Origin: Acidobacteriaceae bacterium
GTDB lineage: Bacteria > Acidobacteriota > Terriglobia > Terriglobales > Acidobacteriaceae
Assembly: GCA_030041515.1 (NCBI GenBank)
Contig: JASHNS010000039.1
Coordinates: forward strand, 93,603-157,602
Direction: 5' to 3'
Length of the DNA: 64,000 bases
A model generated the notes under the pieces. It saw only the letters and a list, made by a program, of their open reading frames with translations. It was not told the origin of the DNA and did no database searches. Position numbers and translations under genes: made by a program. This document shows, one piece after another, positions 1 to 7,931 of the stretch; position 1 is the first letter of the stretch, and the number at the start of each line of letters is the position of its first letter.

Positions 1-1
1 T

Positions 2-1030
2 CCGCAGCCGCCACCCTCCGGCCGCAATGTCGTGGACGTGGTTGGCCTCTCCATGCAATACGGCGAAAAGCGCGTCCTCGAAGATGTGAACTTCACCATC
101 GAGCGCGGCGACCGTATTGCGCTCGTCGGCGTCAACGGCGCCGGCAAGTCTACGCTCATCCGCCTGCTCTCCGGCCAGGAATCCCCGACCACGGGCACGC
201 TGAAGCTCGGCCACAACGTTGTCGCCGAATACTTCGCGCAGGATCAGTACAAGGTCCTCGATCCCGACGCTCGCATGCTGGACGACATCGGCCGCACCGC
301 CCCCAAAGTGCCGGAAACCGATCTGCGGTCGCTCCTCGGCTGCTTCCTTTTCTCCGGCGACGACGTTTTCAAGCGCCTCGGCGTGCTCTCCGGCGGCGAA
401 CGCAACCGCTACGCGCTGGCCCGCATTCTCGTCAGCCCCGCCAATTTCCTCCTCCTCGACGAGCCGACCAACCATCTCGATCTCCGCGCCAAAGACGTCC
501 TCCTCGAAGCCATCGGCAAATTCAACGGGACGGTCATCTTCGTCTCGCACGACCGCTACTTCATCGACGGGCTGGCGCAGAAGGTCTTCGAGATCGCAAA
601 GACCGACGACCCTGCGCGCGGGTCCACGCTGCACGTCTACCCGGGCAACTACGAAGATTATTTGTGGAGGAAGGAAGGCGGCGCGGCGCATCTGGCCGCG
701 GAAACTGCGGCACGGGCCGCGGAGAAAGAATCCGTCACTGTTGTTTTGCAATCGGCTCCCGAGGAAGCGCCGCTGGCAGCGCAGGCCCATGCGAAGCGCC
801 TCAATCCGATCAAGCTCCGCCAGATGCAGGATCGCCTCGCCCAACTCGAAGCGGAAATCCCCCGCGTGGAAGCACTGATCGCCGTCACCGAGGAAGCGCT
901 CGGCGTCTACGTCAGCGCCGACGAAACCCAACGCCTCACCGCCGAGCTCACCTTCCTCCGCGAACAGCAATCCACGCTCACGGCGGAATGGGAGGAATTA
1001 TCAATGCAGCTGGAAGGTGTCGTCAGCTAG
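2..1030 (+). CDS. ABC-F family ATP-binding protein, C-terminal part (5' end outside window)
   Basis: This is the second nucleotide-binding half of a soluble ABC-F ATPase, a family that acts on the ribosome and has no membrane domain. The reading frame is open from the first bases, so the gene begins upstream. Visible motifs are Walker A GVNGAGKST, the signature LSGGERNR, Walker B LLLDEPTNHLD and the switch histidine in FVSHDRYF. The last ~90 residues are charged and helical (RQMQDRLAQLEAEIPRVEAL), like the C-terminal coiled coil of Uup/EttA-type proteins. Which subfamily it belongs to cannot be settled without the N-terminal half and inter-domain linker. Confidence 0.93.
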   Translation, partial: PQPPPSGRNVVDVVGLSMQYGEKRVLEDVNFTIERGDRIALVGVNGAGKSTLIRLLSGQESPTTGTLKLGHNVVAEYFAQDQYKVLDPDARMLDDIGRTAPKVPETDLRSLLGCFLFSGDDVFKRLGVLSGGERNRYALARILVSPANFLLLDEPTNHLDLRAKDVLLEAIGKFNGTVIFVSHDRYFIDGLAQKVFEIAKTDDPARGSTLHVYPGNYEDYLWRKEGGAAHLAAETAARAAEKESVTVVLQSAPEEAPLAAQAHAKRLNPIKLRQMQDRLAQLEAEIPRVEALIAVTEEALGVYVSADETQRLTAELTFLREQQSTLTAEWEELSMQLEGVVS

Positions 1031-1147
1031 GAAACTTCGTTAAGAAACAGGCTGACATCCTGAGCGAGCGTGCCGAAACCGTCGCCCAATTCGCTTGCGA
1101 ACCGCGGTCTTGACGAGAGCAATCCACCCGCAGAAAGAAAAAGACCT

Positions 1148-1210
1148 GTCATCCTGAGCGAAGTGGAGCGCGCGCTCAGCGCGATCCACGCAGTCAAAGG
1201 ACCTGCATTT
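1148..1210. repeat. Dispersed intergenic repeat, GTCATCCTGAGCG...ACCTGCATTT type
   Basis: The unit begins GTCATCCTGAGCGAAG and ends GTCAAAGGACCTGCATTT. The same ends bound three tandem units near 57.6-57.8 kb. A degenerate fragment (ACATCCTGAGCGAGCG) lies about 90 bases upstream. It occupies the gap between the ABC-F gene and the fmdB-like gene and encodes nothing recognisable. Confidence 0.75.
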
Positions 1211-1225
1211 CAAACCGCTCAGCCG

Positions 1226-1567
1226 CTATTCGCTTTTCTTCGCCGCCGTGCCGGACGAACTGGATGAACTCGCCCCACTCTCACTCGACGATGCCGCCGG
1301 TTTCTCCGCCGACGAACCACCCTCGCTCGGCTTCGCGCCGTCCGTCTTCGCCGCCCCATCCGCCGAAGCCTTCATCGGCCCCGATTTCTTCGCGGCGTAG
1401 TCGTTCACGTACCAACCCGATCCCTTGAACTGGATCGCCGGCGCGGAGAGCAGACGCTCCACTTCACCCCCGCACACCGGGCACTCTTTCTCTTCCGGAG
1501 CGCTGAAGCTCTGGATCTTCTCAAACTGATGTCCGCACTGCCTGCAGCGGTATTCATATAGCGGCAC
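1226..1567 (-). CDS. FmdB-family zinc-ribbon protein
   Basis: A 113-residue protein starting with the family hallmark MPLYEYRC. Two CxxC pairs (Cys8/Cys11 and Cys29/Cys32, in CRQC and CPVC) form a single zinc ribbon. FmdB-like proteins are small putative regulators of unknown target. The GTG start is supported by GAGGG eight bases upstream. Residues ~65-113 are a low-complexity tail rich in Ser, Ala, Glu and Lys with a run of six serines, probably disordered; such tails are common in this family. It reads convergently toward the ABC-F gene and lies upstream of serA on the opposite side of a palindromic repeat. Confidence 0.85.
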   Translation of the reverse strand: MPLYEYRCRQCGHQFEKIQSFSAPEEKECPVCGGEVERLLSAPAIQFKGSGWYVNDYAAKKSGPMKASADGAAKTDGAKPSEGGSSAEKPAASSSESGASSSSSSGTAAKKSE

Positions 1568-1684
1568 AGCGCTTTCCCTCGCAATTCAAAAAAGCAAGCT
1601 TGTTGAGGATCGGCCCCTCCGGCCCGCATCCCACGCGCAGCCGCTGGGAATGGAACCGCCCTCTGCGTCTATTCTAGCCGCGCC

Positions 1685-1731
1685 GGGTGCCCCACACCTG
1701 TTCGCAGTCTCACCGAGAACAGAGTGGGACC
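1685..1731. repeat. Palindromic GGGTGCCCCACCC-type repeat, degenerate copy
   Basis: GGGTGCCCCACACCTGTTCGC followed by GAGAACAGAGTGGGAC forms an imperfect inverted repeat. It belongs to a family with other members near 3.5, 6.1, 17.2 and 40.0 kb, and lies just downstream of the serA stop. Confidence 0.65.
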
Positions 1732-1750
1732 CGCCGCTGACCGCTGGCAG

Positions 1751-3340
1751 CTATAAGGTCACCTGCCGCACGCCCGTGATCGCCGGCTCCGCCCGCAGCT
1801 TCTGGATCACCGCTTCCGGCGCTTCCCCGTCGATCTGCAGCACCGCCAGCGCCGTCGCGCCGCCGCCGCCATTGGCGCGCCCCAGCGCAAAGTTCGCAAT
1901 GTTGATCTTGTGCTCGCCCAGAATCGTCCCGATGCGCCCAATCACGCCCGGCACGTCATGGTTCCGGATCGCCAGCAGCGTGCCCTGCAGCGGCGCTTCA
2001 ATGTCGATGCCGTCCAGCCGCAGCAGCCGCGGCTGCTCGCCGTGCAGCACCGCGCCGCTGGCCGCGATCTCCGCGGTTCCCGTGCCTCCCGTCGTGTGCA
2101 GCGTGAGTTGCACCACGCTGCCCGCGCCGCCCGCCGAAGCTTCTCGCTTCTCCTCGTGCAGGCGAATCCCCCGCTCCGCTGCAATCGACGCCGCGTTGAT
2201 CCGGTTCACCGCCTCCAGATGCCCCAGCACGCCCGCAATCGCCGCGTTGCGCACCAGATCCGTCTTCAGCTCCGCTACGCGCCCGCGGTACTTGATCCCA
2301 ATGCTGTCGATCGTCCCTCTGGGGAACTGCGCGAGGAACGTGCCCAGCCGCTCCGCCAGCGTCATGTACGGCGCCAGCTCCTGGAATTCCTCGTGTGTCA
2401 GCGACGGCAGATTGACCGCATTCTGCACCACGCCCGACTTCAGATACTCCTTCACCTGCAGCGCAATCTGCACGCCCACCGCTTCCTGCGCCTCCGCCGT
2501 CGACCCCGCAATGTGCGGGGTCAGAATCACGTTCGGCAGCCCGAAGAACGGCGACTCCTTTGGCGGCTCTTTCTCAAACACATCCAGCGCCGCGCCCGCT
2601 ACCTGACCGCTCTTCAGCGCCTCCGCCAAATCCTTCTCGACGACCAGCTCGCCGCGCGCGCAATTCACAATGCGCACGCCCTTCTTCATCGTCCTGAGCG
2701 TGGCCGCGTTGATGATCCCCTGCGTCTGCGGCGTGAGTCCCACGTGCAGTGTCAGATAATCCGCCTCCGCAAACAGCTCCTCGGCACCCACCAGCCGAAT
2801 CGCGTTCTCCCTCGCAATCGACGCCGATACAAACGGATCGTGCCCCACCAATTCCATCCCAAAGCTCCGCGCCCGCCGCGCCACTTCGAGGCCAATCCGT
2901 CCCAACCCCAGAATGCCCAGCTTCTTCCCGCGCAGCTCCGCACCCTGCAGCGACTTCTTCTCCCACTTGCCCGCGTGCATCGTCTCCGTCGCTCGCGGGA
3001 CCTGCCGCGCCAGCGCGACCATCAGTCCCAGCGTCAGCTCCGCCACAGCCACGGCGTTCGCGCCCGGCGTATTCATCACCACAATCCCGCGCCGTGTCGC
3101 CGCGTCGGCGTCGATATTGTCCACGCCCACGCCCGCGCGCCCAATCACGCGCAGCTTTTCTGCCGCCGCCATCAGCGCATCATCCACCTGTACCGCCGAC
3201 CGCACCACCAGAGCATCGGCGTCCTTCACCGCCGCCGGCAGATCCTTCACCTGGTCGTGCGTCAGCACCTGCCATCCCGCCTCAGCTGCAAACACCTCTA
3301 CCGTCGCCGGAGACACTTTTTCCGCCAGTACGATCTTCAT
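1751..3340 (-). CDS. serA: D-3-phosphoglycerate dehydrogenase
   Basis: Catalyses oxidation of 3-phosphoglycerate to 3-phosphohydroxypyruvate, the first step of the phosphorylated serine pathway, in the cytoplasm. At 529 residues it matches the long SerA type. An N-terminal 2-hydroxyacid dehydrogenase domain carries the Rossmann motif GLGRIG near residue 147, the arginine loop NCARGE near 226-231 and the catalytic histidine in LTPHIAGST. An intervening ASB-like domain follows, then a C-terminal ACT domain (NHDVPGVIGRIGTILGEHKI) that usually binds serine for feedback control. The next gene on the same strand upstream is a class V aminotransferase that could perform the next step, but a 257-bp repeat-rich gap separates them. 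Confidence 0.96.
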   Translation of the reverse strand: MKIVLAEKVSPATVEVFAAEAGWQVLTHDQVKDLPAAVKDADALVVRSAVQVDDALMAAAEKLRVIGRAGVGVDNIDADAATRRGIVVMNTPGANAVAVAELTLGLMVALARQVPRATETMHAGKWEKKSLQGAELRGKKLGILGLGRIGLEVARRARSFGMELVGHDPFVSASIARENAIRLVGAEELFAEADYLTLHVGLTPQTQGIINAATLRTMKKGVRIVNCARGELVVEKDLAEALKSGQVAGAALDVFEKEPPKESPFFGLPNVILTPHIAGSTAEAQEAVGVQIALQVKEYLKSGVVQNAVNLPSLTHEEFQELAPYMTLAERLGTFLAQFPRGTIDSIGIKYRGRVAELKTDLVRNAAIAGVLGHLEAVNRINAASIAAERGIRLHEEKREASAGGAGSVVQLTLHTTGGTGTAEIAASGAVLHGEQPRLLRLDGIDIEAPLQGTLLAIRNHDVPGVIGRIGTILGEHKINIANFALGRANGGGGATALAVLQIDGEAPEAVIQKLRAEPAITGVRQVTL

Positions 3341-3377
3341 GTTTCCCTTTCTGAAATGCGCCGCAACCTGCCGCTTT

Positions 3378-3440
3378 GTATCAGGGCACGACTTCAGTCG
3401 TGCTGAAAAGTGCGAAAAAGCTATAGGCTTGAGCCCCCGT
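3378..3440. repeat. TATCAGGGCACGACTTCAGTCGTGC-type repeat
   Basis: Begins GTATCAGGGCACGACTTCAG, contains the small palindrome GCACGACTTCAGTCGTGC and ends with a degenerate GGCTTGAGCCCC stem. Related copies occur near 29.4 kb (two) and 37.8-38.1 kb (two). It sits in the serA-aminotransferase gap. Confidence 0.75.
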
Positions 3441-3454
3441 GTCTGCTCGTCGTG

Positions 3455-3588
3455 TACCCACCCTTGTTCGCGATCTCATCGCGAACAGAGTGAGCTCGGA
3501 TCACTGACAACTGATCACTCAGTTTGGGTGCCCCACCCTTATCGCCGCAGGCGATAGGGTGGGTTCTGATCACTGACAACTGATCACT
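3455..3588. repeat. Repeat cluster: palindromic unit flanked by 21-bp direct repeats
   Basis: A full palindromic unit (GGGTGCCCCACCCTTATCGCC...GGCGATAGGGTGGG, 3526-3565) lies between two exact copies of a 21-base sequence beginning GATCACTGACAACTGATC (3499-3519 and 3568-3588). A truncated second unit (ACCCACCCTTGTTCGCGA...TCGCGAACAGAGTG) precedes them at about 3456-3491. No gene is seen in this gap. Confidence 0.75.
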
Positions 3589-3597
3589 GGCAACCGA

Positions 3598-4800
3598 CTA
3601 CGCATGCACCAGCTCGGCCGTCTGTACGCCCGTGCGCTCCGCGTACACCTGCTGCGCCGCCGCAACCGCCTTGCCCCATGCGAATCCCGGCAGCTTCAGC
3701 CTCACCGCGGCCACCTGCTCCAGCGCACCGAGAATGCCGATCGTGTCCATGTAGTCGAACAGGCCAATATGCGCGATGCGGAACAGCTTCCCTTTCATGT
3801 CGCCCTGGCCGTTCGTCACAATCGCCGCAAACCGGCTCTTCAGCTCCTTCACCACGACGCCCGAATCCACGCCCTCCGGCGGCAGCACCGCCGTGGCCGC
3901 AGCCGCATACGGACCGGGCCCAAAGAGCCGCAGTCCCAGCGCCTGGACCGCCGCACGCGTCATCGCTGCGCACGTCTCCGCGTTCTCCACCAGCGCGTCG
4001 CGACCCGCAGCCAGATCGCCGCCGCCCTGGGCCGCAATCCAGTCCAGCGACGCACCCAGCGCCGCAATCAGCGCCACCGCCGGCGTGTAGCTGCTCTCGC
4101 CCTTCTGCGCGTTCTTCCGCTCCTTGCGCAGATCGAAGTAGTACCGCGGATTTTTGCTCGTCTCCGCCGCCTTCCACGCGCGGTCGCTCAGGCTCAGATA
4201 GGCGAGGCCCGGCGGAATCATCACCGCCTTCTGCGATCCGCCGATAATGACATCCACGCCCCAGCCATCCACGTCAAGTTTCGTTGTGCCCAGCCCCGTA
4301 ATCGCATCCACCACCAGCAGCGCCTCGCTGCCCGCGCTCTTCAGCAGCTTCGCAATCCCCGCCACGTCATGCCGCACTGCCGTCGACGACTCCGTCGCCT
4401 GCACAAACACGGCCTTCGTCTCCGCCTTCAGCGCCGCCTTGATCTGCTCCGCCGCAAACGTCTCGCCATACGGCGCGCTCACCACGTCCACTGCGCACCC
4501 AAAGGCCTTCGCCAGCGCTTCCCACCGTTCCCCGAACTTCCCCGCTGTCAGCACCAGCACGCGGTCGCCCGGCGACGTCAGATTCGACACCGCCGCCTCC
4601 ATCGCGCCCGTTCCCGACGAGGCGAGCAGCAGCACATCGTTCTTCGTCCCCACAAAGGTCTTCAGTTGCCCCAGCACCCGCTCGTACAGCGCGCGAAACT
4701 CCGCGGTGCGGTGATGGATATCGGCCGCAGCCATGGCAAACTGCGCAGCCGGCAGCAGCGGCGTCGGTCCCGGAGTAAATAATCTGGTTTTCCGAATCAT
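3598..4800 (-). CDS. Class V aminotransferase (serine-pyruvate/alanine-glyoxylate type), probable serine-pathway enzyme
   Basis: A PLP enzyme of 400 residues. The start MIRKTRLFTPGPTPLLP carries the TPGPT motif typical of the alanine-glyoxylate/serine-pyruvate aminotransferase branch. The ATG at 4800 has GGGGAG eight to nine bases upstream; an in-frame ATG 48 bases earlier lacks such a site. The PLP lysine is expected in GGSQKAVMIPPGLAYLS near residue 190, and the preceding DAITGLG supplies the PLP-pyridine aspartate. In several bacteria and archaea lacking classical SerC, a class V enzyme of this kind next to serA acts as phosphoserine aminotransferase; that role is inferred from position only. 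Glyoxylate transamination is the alternative. Confidence 0.9.
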   Translation of the reverse strand: MIRKTRLFTPGPTPLLPAAQFAMAAADIHHRTAEFRALYERVLGQLKTFVGTKNDVLLLASSGTGAMEAAVSNLTSPGDRVLVLTAGKFGERWEALAKAFGCAVDVVSAPYGETFAAEQIKAALKAETKAVFVQATESSTAVRHDVAGIAKLLKSAGSEALLVVDAITGLGTTKLDVDGWGVDVIIGGSQKAVMIPPGLAYLSLSDRAWKAAETSKNPRYYFDLRKERKNAQKGESSYTPAVALIAALGASLDWIAAQGGGDLAAGRDALVENAETCAAMTRAAVQALGLRLFGPGPYAAAATAVLPPEGVDSGVVVKELKSRFAAIVTNGQGDMKGKLFRIAHIGLFDYMDTIGILGALEQVAAVRLKLPGFAWGKAVAAAQQVYAERTGVQTAELVHA

Positions 4801-5046
4801 GATGACGTCTCCCCTCTGAATGAAGAAAATCCCTGCGCCCTGCTTCAATAAGAAACGTATGCGGGAAGTCTGAACGGAATACGGGTCCAGGCCTCATGTT
4901 TCCGGCCTCGACGCTGCACTCTGAACGCTGATCGCTGTTCCCTCTGTTGATTTTATCCGCCGCTGCTCCCCGCCGTTTCCCGATAGAATGGGAAGGTTTG
5001 GCCTTCTCGCGGCCCGCGCGCCGCCGCCCAACGGAGAACCCACGCC

Positions 5047-5499
5047 ATGAGCCTCGTCCATCAGATCGACCGCGACATGATCGCCGCCATGAAAGCGCAC
5101 GACACCGAACGTACCTCGACGCTGCGCATGGTCAAGGCCGCGCTCAAAAATCGAGAGATTGAAAAGCGCGAGGCCCTTACCGACACCGAAGCGCAGCAGG
5201 TCTTCACCACCATGATCAAGCAGCGCCGCGAATCTATCGAGCAGTTTCAGAAGGGCAACCGGCCCGAACTGGCCGCGAAGGAAGCCCGCGAAATCGTCGT
5301 CATCGAGAGCTATCTGCCCAAAACCGCAAGCGACGACGAGATGCAGAAGCTCATCGACGAAGCCCTCGCCGGCCAGACCCTCAGCCTGCGCGACATGGGG
5401 CCGGCTATGAAAGCGGTGCAGGCGCGCGTCCAGGCTTCCGGCCTGCGCGCCGATGGCCGCCGCCTCTCGGAACTGGTGAAAGCCCGCCTGGGGCAATAA
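5047..5499 (+). CDS. GatB/YqeY domain protein
   Basis: A 150-residue cytoplasmic protein matching the YqeY family throughout, from MSLVHQIDRDMIAAMKAHDTE to the C-terminal GRRLSELVKARL. The family shares the helical domain that in GatB contacts the tRNA, and stand-alone copies have no proven function. Characteristic features are LRMVKAALKNREIEKRE near the N-terminus and EIVVIESYLP in the middle. The start ATG follows GGAGAACCCACGCC. It is transcribed divergently from the aminotransferase gene. Confidence 0.92.
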   Translation: MSLVHQIDRDMIAAMKAHDTERTSTLRMVKAALKNREIEKREALTDTEAQQVFTTMIKQRRESIEQFQKGNRPELAAKEAREIVVIESYLPKTASDDEMQKLIDEALAGQTLSLRDMGPAMKAVQARVQASGLRADGRRLSELVKARLGQ

Positions 5500-5570
5500 G
5501 AACGCACTCTTCTTCGCCGAACAACTGGGCACGCCACGCTACTGCTGATCATTGAATACTGATCCCTGCT

Positions 5571-6053
5571 TCATCTCACATACGTCAGCAGCTCGCAGAC
5601 ATTCTGCGATTTCGCCATCGCGTCCGTCGTCAGCGCCGGGATCGCGTCCCCCGAGAAGAACGCCACATCCAGCGAGCGCCCGTCCGACCACGTTGCCATC
5701 CACTGCGTCTCCTGCTCGCCGCACAGGGTGTTGTGGTGCGCAAACCGCTTCTCCGCCGGAACATCCAGCCGATACAGGTTTCCGCCCCCCTGCGCATCCG
5801 CGTCGGCGCCAAAGATGGCAGTCGCCTGCGCCGGAGTCAATTCCAGGATCTGTGCAATCGTGAACCGCGAAAAACCAATCGAGACCTTCAATTCCGAGAT
5901 CGAGATGTCGCCGGTGACGTCGCGCGCCGTGTCGCTCGCTGCCTCCCAATAGCCCCGGTCCTGCTTCGCCTCCTGCGCCCGCGCCTGCATCCCGGCGCAC
6001 GCGACCAGCCCCAGCACCCCCGCCGCCATGCCGTACACCCATCTTCTCTTCAT
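5571..6053 (-). CDS. Small secreted protein, probable lipoprotein, function unknown
   Basis: A 160-residue protein. The chosen start, MKRRWVYGMAAGVLGL, gives a basic n-region and a hydrophobic core; LVAC at about residues 16-19 fits a lipobox, though cleavage by signal peptidase I after ARA-Q is also possible. An in-frame ATG ten codons upstream lies in a palindromic repeat and is unlikely. The mature part has two cysteines (in TLCGE and NVCEL) and no motif I recognise. It ends LLTYVR and reads convergently with the YqeY-like gene. Confidence 0.6.
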   Translation of the reverse strand: MKRRWVYGMAAGVLGLVACAGMQARAQEAKQDRGYWEAASDTARDVTGDISISELKVSIGFSRFTIAQILELTPAQATAIFGADADAQGGGNLYRLDVPAEKRFAHHNTLCGEQETQWMATWSDGRSLDVAFFSGDAIPALTTDAMAKSQNVCELLTYVR

Positions 6054-6072
6054 GCATCTGAGTATGACATCC

Positions 6073-6114
6073 GGGTGCCCCACCCTTGTCGCGCCTTTTG
6101 CTACAGGGTGGGAT
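6073..6114. repeat. Palindromic GGGTGCCCCACCC-type repeat
   Basis: GGGTGCCCCACCCTTGTCGCG and its partner CTACAGGGTGGGAT form an inverted repeat in the divergent gap between a secreted-protein gene and the YjbR-like gene. Confidence 0.7.
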
Positions 6115-6133
6115 ACGATCCCTGTAACGCATC

Positions 6134-6559
6134 ATGATGGACGCAGAAAGCCTCCGCGCCTTTCTCCTCACCCTGCCGCACGTCGCCGAAACCATGCAGT
6201 GGGGCGACAATCTCGTATTCTGGACAGCGAACAAATCCCAGGGCGGCAAAATGTTCGCGGTCCTCGTGCTCGACTCGCCCCGCGCCGTGCTCTCCTTCGC
6301 CGCCGGCCCCGAGCGCTTCGCCGAGTTGATCGAGCGCGAAGGAATCTTCCCTGCTCCGTACCTTGCCCGAGCGCACTGGGTTGCCCTCGAGCGCTGGGAT
6401 GCGCTCCCCGCCGCCGAGCTCAAATCTCTGCTCCGCGACGCGCGCGATCTTGTCTACGCGAAACTCCCCGCCCGCACCCGCTCGCGGATCGAAGGCTCTA
6501 CAACGCAACGGAAATCCGCAAAAAAGAAATCCCCGGCACGCAGGCAGCGATCCCGCTGA
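6134..6559 (+). CDS. MmcQ/YjbR family protein
   Basis: A 141-residue protein of the MmcQ/YjbR family, which has a double-wing or CyaY-like fold and is annotated as DNA-binding mainly on structural grounds. Family features are the N-terminal LRAFLLTLPHVAETMQWGDN, the central GKMFAVLVLD and FAAGPERFAEL, and the C-terminal LLRDARDLVYAKLPART. A basic tail (RKSAKKKSPARRQRSR) follows. The start follows a palindromic repeat directly. Nothing nearby indicates its target. Confidence 0.88.
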   Translation: MMDAESLRAFLLTLPHVAETMQWGDNLVFWTANKSQGGKMFAVLVLDSPRAVLSFAAGPERFAELIEREGIFPAPYLARAHWVALERWDALPAAELKSLLRDARDLVYAKLPARTRSRIEGSTTQRKSAKKKSPARRQRSR

Positions 6560-6613
6560 TGCGGCATGCGGCAACTCGGGCCCGCCACCGAGGGAACGGT
6601 CGGGGACCGGCAG

Positions 6614-7813
6614 CTAAGGATTCAAAGTTGTAAACGCCGTCGCCAGCCCCTGGCTTCCTGTCAGCCCTGCGCTCGCCAACGTACCATCGCTGTTCACGGT
6701 GAACACCGAAACCGCACCGTCCTCATTCGTCACGTAGACGAACTTCCCGCTGGGGTCGAAAGCGATGCGGAACGGATCCGAGCCGGCGGCGACCACGCCC
6801 GTCGAGTTTGTCGCCGTTGTGTTGGGACTCAAATCCCCGCTGTTCGGGTCGATCGTATACATCGACACGCTGCCATCCTGCCGGTTCACCACATAGGCAT
6901 AGGTGCTCGTTGGATCGACCGCTATCTCCGTCGGCCCGTTCCCCGCGGCTACGGCCACCTGCGCATTGGGCGTCAGCACGCCCGTCTCCGGATTCACGGT
7001 ATATTCCCACACACCGTCCGTCATCGAGCCGCCAGCATCGTTGTTCACCACATACGCAAACTTCTCCGATGGGGTGACCACGACCTGCCATGGCCACCCC
7101 CCGGTGGAGACCGCCGCGGGGGACATGGGCGTCAAGAGCCCCGTCGTCTGGTTGATGTCGTACATCAGCACCGCTGCGCCGTAACTCTGCAGCTCCGTCA
7201 CATACAGGAACTTTCCACTGGGGTCGACCGTCAGGAAACTGGGCTGCGACAAAAGCTGCCCCGCCTGCATCGTCGACACCGACGCCGGCGCCGTCGGCGT
7301 CAGCACCCCTGTCCTCTGGTTGATCGTGAACATCGACACCGTAGCATCGTCCGTATTGGCGGTGTAGACGAACCGCCCCTTCGGATCGATCGCAATCTCC
7401 TGCGGAAACCAGCCCGTAGCGACGGTCGCGGGCGAGGTCGGCGTCAGGATCCCGGTCGATGCGTTGATCGTGTACATCGAGATGGTCGACAGGTCCGACG
7501 AATTCGAAACCAGATTCGCCACGTAGGCAAACCGCCCCAGCGGGTCGGCGACCATCTCTTCCGCCTCCATCTGCGGGGAAGCATATCCCGTGCTCACGGA
7601 AGCCGGCGTCGTCGCGCTGAATTGCCCGGTGCAGGAGTTCAAGCTGAACATGTTCACCTGGTAGCCGGTGAGAACATAGGAGGTTTCCCAATCGGGAGTC
7701 GGCACACAGGCAGGGGATGATTTCACGGAGGAGGTTGAAGTACCACCCCCGCAACCGCATACAAACAGCGCTGCAACACCGAGAACCGCAGAAGAGAAGC
7801 AGACCGCTTTCAT
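6614..7813 (-). CDS. YVTN/lactonase-type seven-bladed beta-propeller lipoprotein
   Basis: A 399-residue exported protein. The ATG at 7813 is preceded by AAGGGG at good spacing. The signal sequence MKAVCFSSAVLGVAALFVCGCGGG ends in a lipobox-like VCGC. The mature part is a series of ~45-60 residue repeats, each with a phrase such as DPSGKFLYVTELQS, DPKGRFVYTANTDD or DPTSTYAYVVNRQD followed by VSMYTI(N/D) and TGVLTP. This is the lactonase/6-phosphogluconolactonase-like propeller fold, which in Acidobacteriota is often a secreted protein of unknown ligand rather than a true lactonase. Confidence 0.88.
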   Translation of the reverse strand: MKAVCFSSAVLGVAALFVCGCGGGTSTSSVKSSPACVPTPDWETSYVLTGYQVNMFSLNSCTGQFSATTPASVSTGYASPQMEAEEMVADPLGRFAYVANLVSNSSDLSTISMYTINASTGILTPTSPATVATGWFPQEIAIDPKGRFVYTANTDDATVSMFTINQRTGVLTPTAPASVSTMQAGQLLSQPSFLTVDPSGKFLYVTELQSYGAAVLMYDINQTTGLLTPMSPAAVSTGGWPWQVVVTPSEKFAYVVNNDAGGSMTDGVWEYTVNPETGVLTPNAQVAVAAGNGPTEIAVDPTSTYAYVVNRQDGSVSMYTIDPNSGDLSPNTTATNSTGVVAAGSDPFRIAFDPSGKFVYVTNEDGAVSVFTVNSDGTLASAGLTGSQGLATAFTTLNP

Positions 7814-7931
7814 AAGGCCCCTTTCCAATGCCATCCACTCTGCCGGAAGAAAAGCGCCAACCCGTCCGGATAACTCGCTCCTTAGACGTTCCGTGGCGCT
7901 GAATTGTTTCAGCCAGCGGCTTCTGATCCAG

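Noticed and set aside
1910..3406. A 498-codon open frame antisense to serA
   Set aside because: It is a shadow of serA; the product is Arg/His/Leu-rich and motif-free.
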